Positions 24,617 to 33,900 of a stretch of DNA of 64,000 nt are shown here, in pieces. The translations under genes were made by a program, and so were the position numbers. Position 1 is the first letter of the stretch, and every line of letters starts with the position of its first letter. The notes under the pieces were generated by a model that searched no databases, was not told the DNA's origin, and saw only the letters and a program-made list of their open reading frames with translations. Source of the DNA: SXOA01 sp051004015 (GTDB lineage: Bacteria > Planctomycetota > Planctomycetia > Pirellulales > Pirellulaceae); NCBI GenBank assembly GCA_051004015.1, contig JBPCKT010000010.1:17629-81628 (forward strand), given 5' to 3'.

Positions 24617-27453
24617 GGCTTCAGGCTCTCCAGCAGCTTTTGCAGTCCGGGGTAATCGGGCTCTTTGTCTAGGAGGGCTTCCGCCGCCGCACGAGCCTCG
24701 TCCTTCTTGCCCGCTGCCGACAGCGATTCCGCCAGCCCTAGCCGCCAGTCGTTGTGGTTCGGGCTCAATTCGAGGGCCGTTTTGTACTCTTCGCCTGCAA
24801 CACCAAATTCCTTCATTCCCACCGCCGCCGCGGCCAGCAACGCGTGGCCTTCGGCATCTTGCAAGTCTAGATGGATGATTTGCGTGGCCCAACTGCAGGC
24901 TTGCGGAAAGTCCTTAGCGGCCAGTGCCAATTCGGCCAGCTTTTTACGGAGGGTGATGCTGTCGGGTTCGAGATTCGCCAGCTTTGTCAGGACCGGCAGG
25001 AGTTTCTCGTTCGCTTCGTCACGCAAATAGATGCGAGCCAGCCCCTTGGCCCAGCGGTCGCTCGCCGGAAAGTGCTTTTCGCCCATTAAATAGAGCTTTT
25101 CTGCTGCGACAAAGTCCTCCGCCTTCAGCTTGAGCGCTCCAAGCAGCGCGAGCAGGTCCTCTTGCGGCTTGGTTTCGTCGAGCCCATTTTCCAAAATTTG
25201 AGCGGCTGCTTCCGTATCTCCGATAAGGAGCTGCAAACGGGCCAGCACATAGGCGGCTAGCGGCTCGGCGGCATCCTTTTTCTGAGCGGCGAGGGCCCAC
25301 TTGCGGGCCTCGGCATTCGCCTTCCGCTCCAGGTGCGCCCGTGCCAGCTCTGCCAGCGTGCGGGGAGTTGCGTTCTTGTCTTCGGCGACTTTCTGCAATT
25401 CTGCCAGGGTGCGAGTCTCTTTGCTGTCCCCATTACCGCTCTTGGCGATGACCCCATCCACATATCTTCGATAGCCGATTTCAAACTCTGCCTGCTCGAC
25501 GCCAAAACACTTCTCCAGCACTTGCGGCGTGGAAAGATGTTCGGCATACGCGGCCAGCATTTTGGCCGTTGCGTCTTTGCCGTAAATCTCGAGGGCATAG
25601 TCGACATACAGCGCTGCCTGGCAGTATGCGAGAGTCCAGTCCTCACTATTCTTGGGCCGGATAAAGCCGAGCGTGATGGTGTCGAGGTTGTAGAGAGTCT
25701 TCTCGCGCACGCGCTCCGCCAGAATTTTGTTCCACTCGCGGGGACGGCTGGGCCCCTCGCTATGCACCGCCAGGCCTTCGGTGAACCAGTGCGGAATGTT
25801 GAAGTCGGTTTGCTGCAGGTTGAGAACGTGAACATATTCATGCCGCAGCACGCGGGCCCAGTCATACTTCTTGGGAAGCTCGTCGGGCGTGGTGATGGCG
25901 ACCATCTTTCCCGCACAAGCTCCCACGGTCCCGATCGCCGGCAGGCCGACCATCCGGGCGCTGAACCACCCATGGCCGCTGGTATTCCTGTTGCGGCTGA
26001 AGATTTCGATGAGCGTTTTGCCATTGGGTTTGAAGCCGAATTGCTCCACAAGCTGTGGATAGGCTTCCTCTTCGAGGTATTTCGAGGCGTAGCGGGCCAG
26101 CAATTCGTCCTGACCGCGGTCGAACTTGAGGACGAAGTGGTCGGTCTCCAAGACGGCGTAGCCTTTGAGCACGTCGAGCACTTCCAGCGTGTTCTTCACA
26201 CGTACGTTGTATGGATCGATGGTGAACGCTTCCTCCAAAAGCTTCGCCGCTTCCGCTTCTTCTCCTAATCGCATGAGCGTTAGTCCGAGCTCCCCGCGAA
26301 CTGAAATGAGTTGCGGCATTTTTTCCTGCGCGATCCGCAACTGAGCAGCGGCAAGCGGATAGCGCCGCATCCGGTCGAAGCTTTCACCCATTGCCAAATA
26401 GAATTCGCCGCAATGTGGATTGTGTTTCTCGACTTCGTCGATGACTGCTTGCATCCGCTTGCCAGGTTTTCCGCCGGGCATACCATCAACTGTGGCGTAG
26501 GCGGCAGCCAGGCGGCCGAGCGTGGATTCATTATGCGGATTGAATTTGCGAGCCTCCTCCAGAACCTCAATCGCCTCCGCAGGGCGCACGTCCGCCATCA
26601 GCATGTCGCCGCGGAGTTGTTGGGCCCAGGGAAGGTGTGGGTTGATGCCGGTCGCCCGCGCGAGGGAGGCCTTTGTTGCCGCAAGGTCGAAATTGTTGAC
26701 GGCAACTTCCGCTTTGAGGGCGTGCAGCTCCGCCGCGCTGGGATTGATGGCCAGGCCGGCAGCCAGGGAAGTCGTCGCATCCGCCTCATTGTACTTTTCG
26801 GCGAACAGACGGGCCATTTCCAAATGTGCCGGCCAGAACTCCTTCTCACGGCGGAGGAGTGACGGGTAAAACTCGCTCACCAGCCGCTTGAACTGGTTGT
26901 GGTTCCGGTTCCAGCGAGCGACCTGCGCCGCGGCCAGGCCGATGAGGCGGACCTCTTCGCTCTTTTCTACTTTGCTGCCGCGGTTGTACGTGCTGACCAG
27001 GGATTCGTATCCCTTGAGTGCGTCGGCCAGCTTGCCGCTGGTCCGGTCGAGCTCCGCCAGCGTCCAGCGGGCGGTGATGGAATCGTTATCGAGGGCGAGC
27101 GCCGCGTCCACGTGTTTGCGAGCAGCTTCTTCTCTGCCGCTATGGAATTCGAGCAGGGCGAGTTCCGATAAGAGCGCCGCGGACGTTGCCACGCGCTGGA
27201 GGGCCTCGGTCAGTGTCTTGGCCGCATCGTCGTCCTCGCCCGTCGCCGTGTGGCAGCGGGCGAGGCCGATTGCGGATGCTGTGTCCTTGTCCGCCGACTG
27301 TTTGTATTGCTCCGCCGCTTCGGCGTAGTGGCCGGCCAAATAGAGGGAGCGGGGTGACGGAGTTTCCTTCTCCTGGCCAGCAGCGATCGCGGGCAGCGCG
27401 AAGAGCCATGCGGCCAGTAGCCCCTGCTGCAACGTGTTCAGCCGCCAATACAT
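24613..27453 (-). CDS. TPR-repeat protein with zinc metallopeptidase-like (MA-type) domain
   Basis: About 946-aa exported protein. ATG 27453 is favoured over GTG 27459 because GGAG lies 8 nt upstream. The signal peptide is LLAAWLFALPAIAAGQ. TPR-like repeats cover ~35-400 (e.g. SLYLAGHYAEAAEQYKQSA) and again ~650-940. Between them is a peptidase-MA-like domain: FDRGQDELLARYASKYLEE, then VLRHEYVHVLNLQQTDFNIP with the HExxH zinc motif, and WFTEGLAVHSEG with the downstream Glu ligand. It is the first gene of an operon with a MazG-like protein, an exported protein and an ABC ATPase. A periplasmic protease or scaffold is likely; the substrate is unknown. Confidence 0.85.
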   Translation of the reverse strand: MYWRLNTLQQGLLAAWLFALPAIAAGQEKETPSPRSLYLAGHYAEAAEQYKQSADKDTASAIGLARCHTATGEDDDAAKTLTEALQRVATSAALLSELALLEFHSGREEAARKHVDAALALDNDSITARWTLAELDRTSGKLADALKGYESLVSTYNRGSKVEKSEEVRLIGLAAAQVARWNRNHNQFKRLVSEFYPSLLRREKEFWPAHLEMARLFAEKYNEADATTSLAAGLAINPSAAELHALKAEVAVNNFDLAATKASLARATGINPHLPWAQQLRGDMLMADVRPAEAIEVLEEARKFNPHNESTLGRLAAAYATVDGMPGGKPGKRMQAVIDEVEKHNPHCGEFYLAMGESFDRMRRYPLAAAQLRIAQEKMPQLISVRGELGLTLMRLGEEAEAAKLLEEAFTIDPYNVRVKNTLEVLDVLKGYAVLETDHFVLKFDRGQDELLARYASKYLEEEAYPQLVEQFGFKPNGKTLIEIFSRNRNTSGHGWFSARMVGLPAIGTVGACAGKMVAITTPDELPKKYDWARVLRHEYVHVLNLQQTDFNIPHWFTEGLAVHSEGPSRPREWNKILAERVREKTLYNLDTITLGFIRPKNSEDWTLAYCQAALYVDYALEIYGKDATAKMLAAYAEHLSTPQVLEKCFGVEQAEFEIGYRRYVDGVIAKSGNGDSKETRTLAELQKVAEDKNATPRTLAELARAHLERKANAEARKWALAAQKKDAAEPLAAYVLARLQLLIGDTEAAAQILENGLDETKPQEDLLALLGALKLKAEDFVAAEKLYLMGEKHFPASDRWAKGLARIYLRDEANEKLLPVLTKLANLEPDSITLRKKLAELALAAKDFPQACSWATQIIHLDLQDAEGHALLAAAAVGMKEFGVAGEEYKTALELSPNHNDWRLGLAESLSAAGKKDEARAAAEALLDKEPDYPGLQKLLESLKP

Positions 27454-27549
27454 CAGCACCGCTCCATCTGTCGCATTCGCAAGACCGGACGTAAAATCAA
27501 GCAGGAGAGCATTTTACACGAGCCGTCCCTACAGGAACACGAGCCTGTC

Positions 27550-27915
27550 ATGTCCGAAGCGACTGCCCCCACGATGTCCGGAGCCCCCTTCACACCGGTC
27601 GCCAAGGTGGGGGACATTCTGCCGGGGCAAGGACAGGCGTACGCGGTCAGTGGGCGGATGGTGGCGGTCTTCAACGAGGATGGCAAGTACTTTGCCATCG
27701 ATGACTTCTGCCCGCACATGGGGGCCTCCCTCGCTGGCGGCTACCTGGAAGGAGGCGAAGTCACCTGCCCCTGGCATGCCTGGCGGTTCTGCATCCACGA
27801 TGGGAAGTGGTGCGATAACCCGAAGGTAATGGTGGACGCTTTTGAAGTCCGGGTCGAGGGAAACCAGATTGCCGTCAAAGTGCCAGAGAGGAAGAGTAGT
27901 CAACCGGGACTCTAG
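27550..27915 (+). CDS. Rieske [2Fe-2S] ferredoxin-like protein (NirD/biphenyl type)
   Basis: 121-aa soluble Rieske protein. Both cluster-binding motifs are intact: CPHMGASL (Cys54, His56) and CPWHAWRF (Cys73, His76). No TM segment or signal peptide, so cytoplasmic, like NirD or dioxygenase ferredoxins. It probably passes electrons to an oxygenase or reductase encoded elsewhere. ATG 27550. It is divergent from the TPR-peptidase gene (96-bp shared upstream region) and its last 4 bases overlap the end of the opposing FeoB-associated gene. Confidence 0.93.
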   Translation: MSEATAPTMSGAPFTPVAKVGDILPGQGQAYAVSGRMVAVFNEDGKYFAIDDFCPHMGASLAGGYLEGGEVTCPWHAWRFCIHDGKWCDNPKVMVDAFEVRVEGNQIAVKVPERKSSQPGL

Positions 27916-28136
27916 GTGCGCTGCCCGGTCTTGGATTGCGGCATTTCCAGCGGCAGTAGTGCCTTCATCTTCGCGCCAGTTGCGTCTTCGCTGCTACTGG
28001 GACAGGAGGAGCAACCTCCCGTTCCGCAACTTCCGCTGGAGCGCTTAGTGAACGACCGGTAGGCGCGGAACGCGAGATAGGCTCCGGCGAGGAGGCAGAG
28101 GGTCGCGGCGATGAAGGATTGGAGGAAGGGGGACAT
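27912..28136 (-). CDS. FeoB-associated Cys-rich membrane protein
   Basis: 74-aa protein with one TM helix (FIAATLCLLAGAYLAFRAY) followed by a Cys cluster (SCGTGGCSSCPSS). This matches the small FeoB-associated Cys-rich proteins found at the end of feo operons, and its position 53 bp downstream of feoB on the same strand supports that. The Cys residues may bind Fe2+ on the cytoplasmic side. ATG 28136. Confidence 0.85.
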   Translation of the reverse strand: MSPFLQSFIAATLCLLAGAYLAFRAYRSFTKRSSGSCGTGGCSSCPSSSEDATGAKMKALLPLEMPQSKTGQRT

Positions 28137-28189
28137 CGAGTCTGTGGTGGTGCCGAGTAACCGGCCAGCTTACGCAGGCCGCTCGCCGG

Positions 28190-30430
28190 TTACATGAAGA
28201 GCATTCCGATTTGGTAGGTGGCGAAGGCTCCGACGTAGGCGAGGGCGGTCATGTAGACGAAGGTGAACAGGGGCCAGAGCCAGGTGCCGGTTTCGCGGCG
28301 GATGATGACGAGGGTGGAGACGCACTGGGCACAGAGGGCGAAGAAAACCATGATGGACAGGGCAACCGGGATGTTCAAGTTCTTCTCGGCCTGGATGGTT
28401 TCCTCGAGCTGCTGCTCCTCGGCTCCTTCCCCTAGATTATAGATGACGCCGAGCGTGGCGTTGACGACCTCGCGGGCGGGGAAGGACGCGATCGCCGCAC
28501 AGCCGATCTTCCAATCCCAGCCGAGCGGGCGGACGGCGGGCTCAATGAAGTGTCCCATCCGGCCGAGATAGCTGTCGCTGAGGTACTCGCCGGCGATCTG
28601 GTTTTCGACGGCGGCGAGCTGTGACTGGAGCCTCAATGCCTCCACATTTTTCTCTAACTCGGCGGGGCTGAATTTCTCTAGTTGGGATTCGAGTTGGCCC
28701 TGTTTCTCGAAAAGGGAAGGATCAATCTGCGCTGGGTTGTGCGGAAAATAGCCCAGGCCCCACACGAGGACGGAAATGGCCAGGATGAGCGTCCCGGCCC
28801 GTTGCAGGAAGGCCCAGCCTTGCTCGGTCATCCGCTGCCAGACGATGCCCAGGCCGGGAATCTTGTAGCTGGGGAGCTCCATCACGAAGGGCGGCGTCGC
28901 GCCGCGTAGCAGCGTCTTCTTCAGAATCCAGGCGACGAGAATGCCCGTGACGATCCCGATCATGTACATGCTGAACATCACGAGCCCGCGGAGCCATGGG
29001 ACCTGAATCCCCCAGCCGGCCAAGGTCAAATCGAGCGTGCGATTGGGGATGAATGCACCAATGAACAACGTGTAGACCGGCAGCCGGGCGCTGCAGCTCA
29101 TGAGGGGGGCGACGAGGATGGTGACGAGGCGGTCGCGGCGGTTTTCGATGACGCGGGTGGCCATGATGCCGGGGACCGCGCAGGCGAATGACGAGAGGAG
29201 CGGGATGAAGGACTTGCCGGAGAGGCCGATTTTGGACATCAGTTTGTCCATCAAGTACGCGGCCCGCGCCATGTAGCCGCAGTCCTCGAGGATGGCGATG
29301 AAGGCAAAGAGCGTGAGGATTTGCGGCAGAAAAACCACCACGCCGCCGACACCGGCAATCACGCCGTCGTTGATGAGGGAGCGAAGGGCTCCTTCTGGCA
29401 GTACCGCGCTGACGAGCGATTGCAGCCAGCCGGCGGCATAATCGATGCCATCGCCAATTCGCAGCACATCGTTAATCCAGAACACTGCCTGGAACATCAG
29501 GAGCATCAGCACCAGAAAAAAGATGGTGCCGAACAACCGGTGCGTGAGCAGCTTGTCGAGCCTATCGCCGAGCGTGGCGGGGCGGTGCCGCGGGCGAGTG
29601 ACGACGTCTTTGAGGACGCTCGACGCCCACTGATAGCGAGCCATCGCTTCCACGGCGGGAACGGGAACACCTACCGCTTTCAATCGCTCTCTGGCATCAG
29701 CAACTTCGTTGAGGAGGTGAGGAGTGATGCCGGGAATGCTCGCTTCCGCCAGGTAGCCGCTGGTATCGAGCAGGAGTCTCTCAACCAGGTAACGTGGAAG
29801 CAGTTCGTCGCCATTCTTTCCAGTTGATTCTTCGAGCAAGGTGACTTCATTCTGGAATTTCTCGGGGAAGGGACTGGCAATTATCGCCGGCTTGCAATCC
29901 ACCGCGGCCGCGAGAGCGGATTTCAGTTCCTGGATGCCCAGTTTGCGATTGGCCTGCACCTCGATGAGGGGAACATGCAAACGCTTGCGGAGTGCGGCAA
30001 CATCCAACTTCTGTCCCTTCGCCACGACTACATCGGTCATGTTGAGGGCGACGACTGTGGGCAGACCGAGTTCCAGCACCTGACTCAGGAGATAGAAGTT
30101 TCGCTCCAAGTTGCTGGCGTCCACGATGACCAGGACCACGTCGGGGCGGGCCACGTCGCTGCGGCGGCCGAGGAGCACGTCCACCGCGACCATTTCGTCC
30201 GGCGACTTGGGGGCCAGGCTGTAGGTGCCGGGGAGGTCAATGATGTCCAGATTGTGGCCAGCGATCTCCGTACGGCCGACTTTCTTCTCCACCGTCACGC
30301 CTGGGTAGTTTGCCACCCGCTGCCGCACGCCGCAGAGGGCGGAGAAAAGCGTGGACTTGCCCGTGTTGGGGTTGCCGAGCAAGGCAACGGTCACGACGCG
30401 GGGAGGGGCGGAGAGGGACATGGCGCTCAC
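28190..30430 (-). CDS. feoB: Ferrous iron transporter FeoB
   Basis: 746-aa inner-membrane Fe2+ transporter with an N-terminal G domain. G1 GNPNTGKST, G3 DLPGTYSLAPKS, G4 NMTD. The GDI-like helical region spans ~165-280, and the membrane part has two Gate domains with the core motifs FACAVPGIMATR and SCSARLPVY. The usual G-C-N-V-P in the first Gate motif is replaced by ACAVP, still retaining Cys. The start is GTG 30430, which overlaps the upstream feoA stop as GTGA; ATG 30421 is an alternative. It forms the operon feoA-feoA-feoB with the Cys-rich protein. Confidence 0.95.
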   Translation of the reverse strand: MSAMSLSAPPRVVTVALLGNPNTGKSTLFSALCGVRQRVANYPGVTVEKKVGRTEIAGHNLDIIDLPGTYSLAPKSPDEMVAVDVLLGRRSDVARPDVVLVIVDASNLERNFYLLSQVLELGLPTVVALNMTDVVVAKGQKLDVAALRKRLHVPLIEVQANRKLGIQELKSALAAAVDCKPAIIASPFPEKFQNEVTLLEESTGKNGDELLPRYLVERLLLDTSGYLAEASIPGITPHLLNEVADARERLKAVGVPVPAVEAMARYQWASSVLKDVVTRPRHRPATLGDRLDKLLTHRLFGTIFFLVLMLLMFQAVFWINDVLRIGDGIDYAAGWLQSLVSAVLPEGALRSLINDGVIAGVGGVVVFLPQILTLFAFIAILEDCGYMARAAYLMDKLMSKIGLSGKSFIPLLSSFACAVPGIMATRVIENRRDRLVTILVAPLMSCSARLPVYTLFIGAFIPNRTLDLTLAGWGIQVPWLRGLVMFSMYMIGIVTGILVAWILKKTLLRGATPPFVMELPSYKIPGLGIVWQRMTEQGWAFLQRAGTLILAISVLVWGLGYFPHNPAQIDPSLFEKQGQLESQLEKFSPAELEKNVEALRLQSQLAAVENQIAGEYLSDSYLGRMGHFIEPAVRPLGWDWKIGCAAIASFPAREVVNATLGVIYNLGEGAEEQQLEETIQAEKNLNIPVALSIMVFFALCAQCVSTLVIIRRETGTWLWPLFTFVYMTALAYVGAFATYQIGMLFM

Positions 30431-30654
30431 GAAATCGAAAGTACTTCCACCCGCGCCGCTTCGCTCTTGCGGAGGCTCAGCCGATAGCCCCGGACTTCCA
30501 GTTCCAACGGGTCACCCAGAGGAGCGGCTCCGAGGAGAGTGAACTCGGTTCCCGGCACGAGTCCCATTTCCATGAGGCGGACGCTCACCTCATCCACGCC
30601 TTCCACCTGCACCACCTCCCCGCGGCTGCCGATGGAGAGTTGGGACAGGTTCAC
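30427..30654 (-). CDS. feoA: FeoA-domain protein (second copy)
   Basis: 75-aa SH3-like FeoA protein, a cytoplasmic partner of FeoB. The family pattern LSQLSIGSRGEVVQVEG, then VRLMEMGLVPGTEFTLLGAAP and LEVRGYRLSLRKSEAARVEV is complete. It starts at GTG 30654, overlapping the first FeoA stop as GTGA, and its stop overlaps the feoB GTG in the same way, so the three are translationally coupled. A longer open frame upstream to 30900 encodes a non-conserved Arg-rich sequence and is rejected. Confidence 0.9.
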   Translation of the reverse strand: MNLSQLSIGSRGEVVQVEGVDEVSVRLMEMGLVPGTEFTLLGAAPLGDPLELEVRGYRLSLRKSEAARVEVLSIS

Positions 30655-30887
30655 TCGACGGCTCCCGGGCGGACCAGCACCTGGAACAGGTTGGCGTCCC
30701 GGATGCAGAGCTTGTTGCCCATCAGTTTCACAATGCACGGGGAGCCCGGCTGCACCATCTCGACGATGATGCCGTGCCGCAGTCCCATCTCGTGCAGGCG
30801 ATGAACGTTGGCATCGTCGCCGACGAATTGATCGACATAAGCACGGTGGCCTATGGGAAGGAGTTCCAAAGGGATGAGGTCTGGCAA
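30651..30887 (-). CDS. feoA: FeoA-domain protein (first copy)
   Basis: About 78-aa FeoA protein: PLELLPIGHRAYVDQFVGDD, HRLHEMGLRHGIIVEMVQPG, and IVKLMGNKLCIRDANLFQVLV, which contains the usual C-terminal strand. No ATG is available: an in-frame stop precedes TTG 30887, and the only other candidate is TTG 30869, 18 nt inside. No Shine-Dalgarno is visible for either. Two tandem FeoA copies occur in some bacteria and may have different roles in FeoB assembly (inference). Confidence 0.85.
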   Translation of the reverse strand: MPDLIPLELLPIGHRAYVDQFVGDDANVHRLHEMGLRHGIIVEMVQPGSPCIVKLMGNKLCIRDANLFQVLVRPGAVE

Positions 30888-30919
30888 AGGTGGGACTCAA
30901 CGAGGAGGGCTAATGCAAC

Positions 30920-30975
30920 TGAGACCTAATCTCAATACGCCTGCTCATCATAGAGTATCCAGCAAGGGATTGCAA
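30920..30975 (-). promoter_or_regulatory. Candidate promoter and dyad upstream of feo operon
   Basis: On the minus strand TTGCAA (30970-30975), a 17-nt spacer and TATGAT (30947-30952) form a plausible sigma-70-like promoter about 60 nt before the first feoA. Just downstream, TGAGA/TCTCA with a 5-nt centre (30920-30934) is a dyad that could bind an iron-responsive regulator. It does not match a Fur or IdeR consensus I know. Confidence 0.4.
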
Positions 30976-30998
30976 CAGTCCCATTTCCCTGTTGTTTC

Positions 30999-33900
30999 CT
31001 AAGCCACCGTCACTGGCTCCGGCTGGTTGGCTTCTGGAGATTGGGGCGGAGTCGAAGCGGGAGGTTCCGCGGGAGGAGGCGGATGAACGCCAAGGGCGTC
31101 GAGGATAGCAGTGAGCGGGACGCCGGCCCAAGCGGGGCGGTGATGAAGCTCATGGGACAACTCCGATAGGGTTCGCTCCAGCAGGAAGGCGTCCATCAGG
31201 ACTTTCATCTCCGATGGGTCCTTCGGGATGAAGCTCGCGTCCCCGGCGGTCTCTAAATATCCGTGAAAGTACTCGGCGCTAACCCAGGCAGTCCAGAAGC
31301 GAGTCCAGGGTTCCAAGCGGGAAAGATCCTCCGGCCGGACAACGGCTTGGGGTGTGGCGCGACCCTTGCCGTGACCGAAGAGGGACGTATGCGTCGCGTA
31401 ATGGAAGGAGCGGCACATGGAAACAACGTCTCGCAGCGGCGAACGTTTCATCCGCCGCTCGCCCAAAGACTGACCGGGAACCCCTTCAAAATCCACGAAG
31501 ACGAAGTCTTTGCCGGTGAACAGCACCCGCGGCAGTTGCAGGTCGCCGTGGCAACGAATTCGCGTGGCGTTCAAGCGGCGGTCGACGAGCAGACGGAAAC
31601 GCCGCAAGATTTCGAAGTCGTGCTTGAAGACTTCCTTCGCCTGCTGCTGCGCGGCTTCGGGCAATTCCGGCAAACGGCGGCGGAGCTCGTCGAAGACTTC
31701 CAGCTTCTGGTTCCGCATCGTCTGATAGATGCTCCGCTGATGAAAACCGGAGAACCGTTCGGGTGCGAAATCCGGGTTGTCCACTTCCGAAGCCAGAGCC
31801 AGGTGCAGCTCCGCCGTCCGCTTGCCGAGCAAACGGATTTGATCCAGATAGTCGCCGATGACCTCATCCACCAGCTGCGGCGGCTCGGAGGAAGGGGCGT
31901 CCGTCGGCCAGAGCTCGGGGGGGGGCAAGTGATTCGCCTGGCCGAGCGTGACGACGCGCTCGAAGTAATCGCTGAGAGCATCGAGCGTCCAGTGCCAGGC
32001 GTCTCCCTCATTGCGGACAAAGCCGTGCAGCAGCACGGCCGCGGAGTCACCGCCTGCCCGCTGAACCATCAGCCCCCCCGCCAGCGGCGCAGCCTGCGGG
32101 AAATTCTGCCTGTCGGTCAGCACGCGGCCGATATCCCAAGCCGGGTTTGTTCCCTCTTCCAGCCGGCGGAACAACCGGAGCGCGAAACGCCCGCTGTCGC
32201 AGATGAGCGACGTCGTCTGTCTGACGTTCTCGCTGGAGCTGCCGTCGGAGGCTTCCCGTCCGCGGAGCGAGGCGAATGCCTTGAGCTGAATCGCCGCCAA
32301 CTCGCTGCCGGCGCTCCCGTGGATGCGGGTGCGACCGGAAACGAGGTCCACCAGCGCGGTGCCGAAGGAAGCGTCCGCGAAGGCATCATAGAGAATCCCT
32401 TCTTCTCCCCCGCTAACGCGGGCGATGACTTCCATAGGGGAAAACTCGGCGAGATCCTTGGCTCGCTGCCCGCCGGCAAAGGCCATCGGCAACAGATAAG
32501 CGCCCGCATCCCCGCCGCCAAATTCCACGTCCACCACCACTAGATAGGCGGCGGGCACAGAAGAGTCCAAGCGGAAATGCTCGCGGATTTTGGCCGTGCG
32601 GACCTTGCGCGGCCGCGAATCGTACCAGCGGCTACGCTCGATGTAGGCGGGGATGGCCGCTTCCAGTTGGGCGGCGGCTTGCGTGAAGGTCTGCTCCCAA
32701 TTGTTGCGGACGTGAACTTCCCCCAGCCTCGTCGGGTGCATGGTTTCATGGCCGCGGAGCTCGGGGGCCTCCTGCGGGCAGAGCGTAAACCACATGAACG
32801 AATGCGGAGCCAGCGTGAGGATGTAGGGCGCACGGTCCACGCGCGGGAAGGGCGTGCTGCCGAACATCTCAATCGGCGTGGAACCGCGAAAGGCGGAAAG
32901 GTCCAGCTCCACGTACTGCACGAAGCGGGAGAGATTGGCGACGACCAAAATGTTGTCGCTTTCGAAGCTTCGCAGGAACGCCAGCACTTTGCGGTTATCG
33001 GGATGCAGAAACTCCAGCTTGCCGCGGCTGAAGGCCTTGTGGCGTTTGCGGAGACCGATCAGCCGCTTCATCCACCACAGGAGCGAGTGGGGATTGTTCT
33101 GCTGGGCCTCCACGTTGATTGTCTCGTAGTGGTATTCGGGATCAATGACGATCGGGAGAAACAGCTTTTGCGGGTTCGCCCGCGAGAAACCGGCGTTGCG
33201 GTCGGCACTCCATTGCATCGGCGTGCGGACTCCATTGCGGTCCCCGAGATAAATGTTGTCTCCCATGCCAATTTCGTCGCCATAGTAAATGACCGGCGTC
33301 CCCGGCAACGAGAAGAGCAGCCCGTTCATGAGCTCAATGCGGCGGCGATTGTTGCCCAGCAGCGGGGCCAGGCGGCGGCGGATGCCGAGGTTAATGCGGG
33401 CCCGCGTGTCGTGGGCGTAGGCCCGATACATATAGTCCCGTTCTTCGTCCGTCACCATTTCCAGCGTCAGCTCGTCGTGGTTGCGGAGGAACAGCGCCCA
33501 CTGGCAGGTATCCGGGATCGCCGGCGTCTGATCCATGATGTCCGTGATCGGGAAGCGATCCTCTCGGTGAATCGACATGAACAGGCGTGGCATGACGGGA
33601 AAATGGAAGGCCATGTGGCACTCATCGCCAGTTCCGAAATAGGCGACGGCATCTTCCGGCCACTGGTTGGCCTCCGCCAGCAGCATCTTGTCCGGGTACT
33701 TCCCATCCATGTGCTTGCGGAGGACCTTGAGAAAGGCGTGCGTTTCCGGCAGGTTTTCGCAGATCGTTCCCTCGCGTTCAAACAGATAGGGCACTGCGTC
33801 CAACCGCAGCCCATCCACTCCCATGTCCAGCCAGTAATCAAGCAGTGGGATGATGGCGTCCCCGACCGCGGGATTGTCGTAATTCAGGTCCGGCTGATGG

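Noticed and set aside
24617..24892. N-terminal extension of the MazG-like protein to 204 aa
   Set aside because: It overlaps the TPR-peptidase gene and has no similarity; the GTGA overlap start gives the normal MazG-like length.
30655..30900. N-terminal extension of the second FeoA to 157 aa
   Set aside because: The extension lies in the first feoA gene in another frame and is not conserved; GTG 30654 with GTGA overlap fits.
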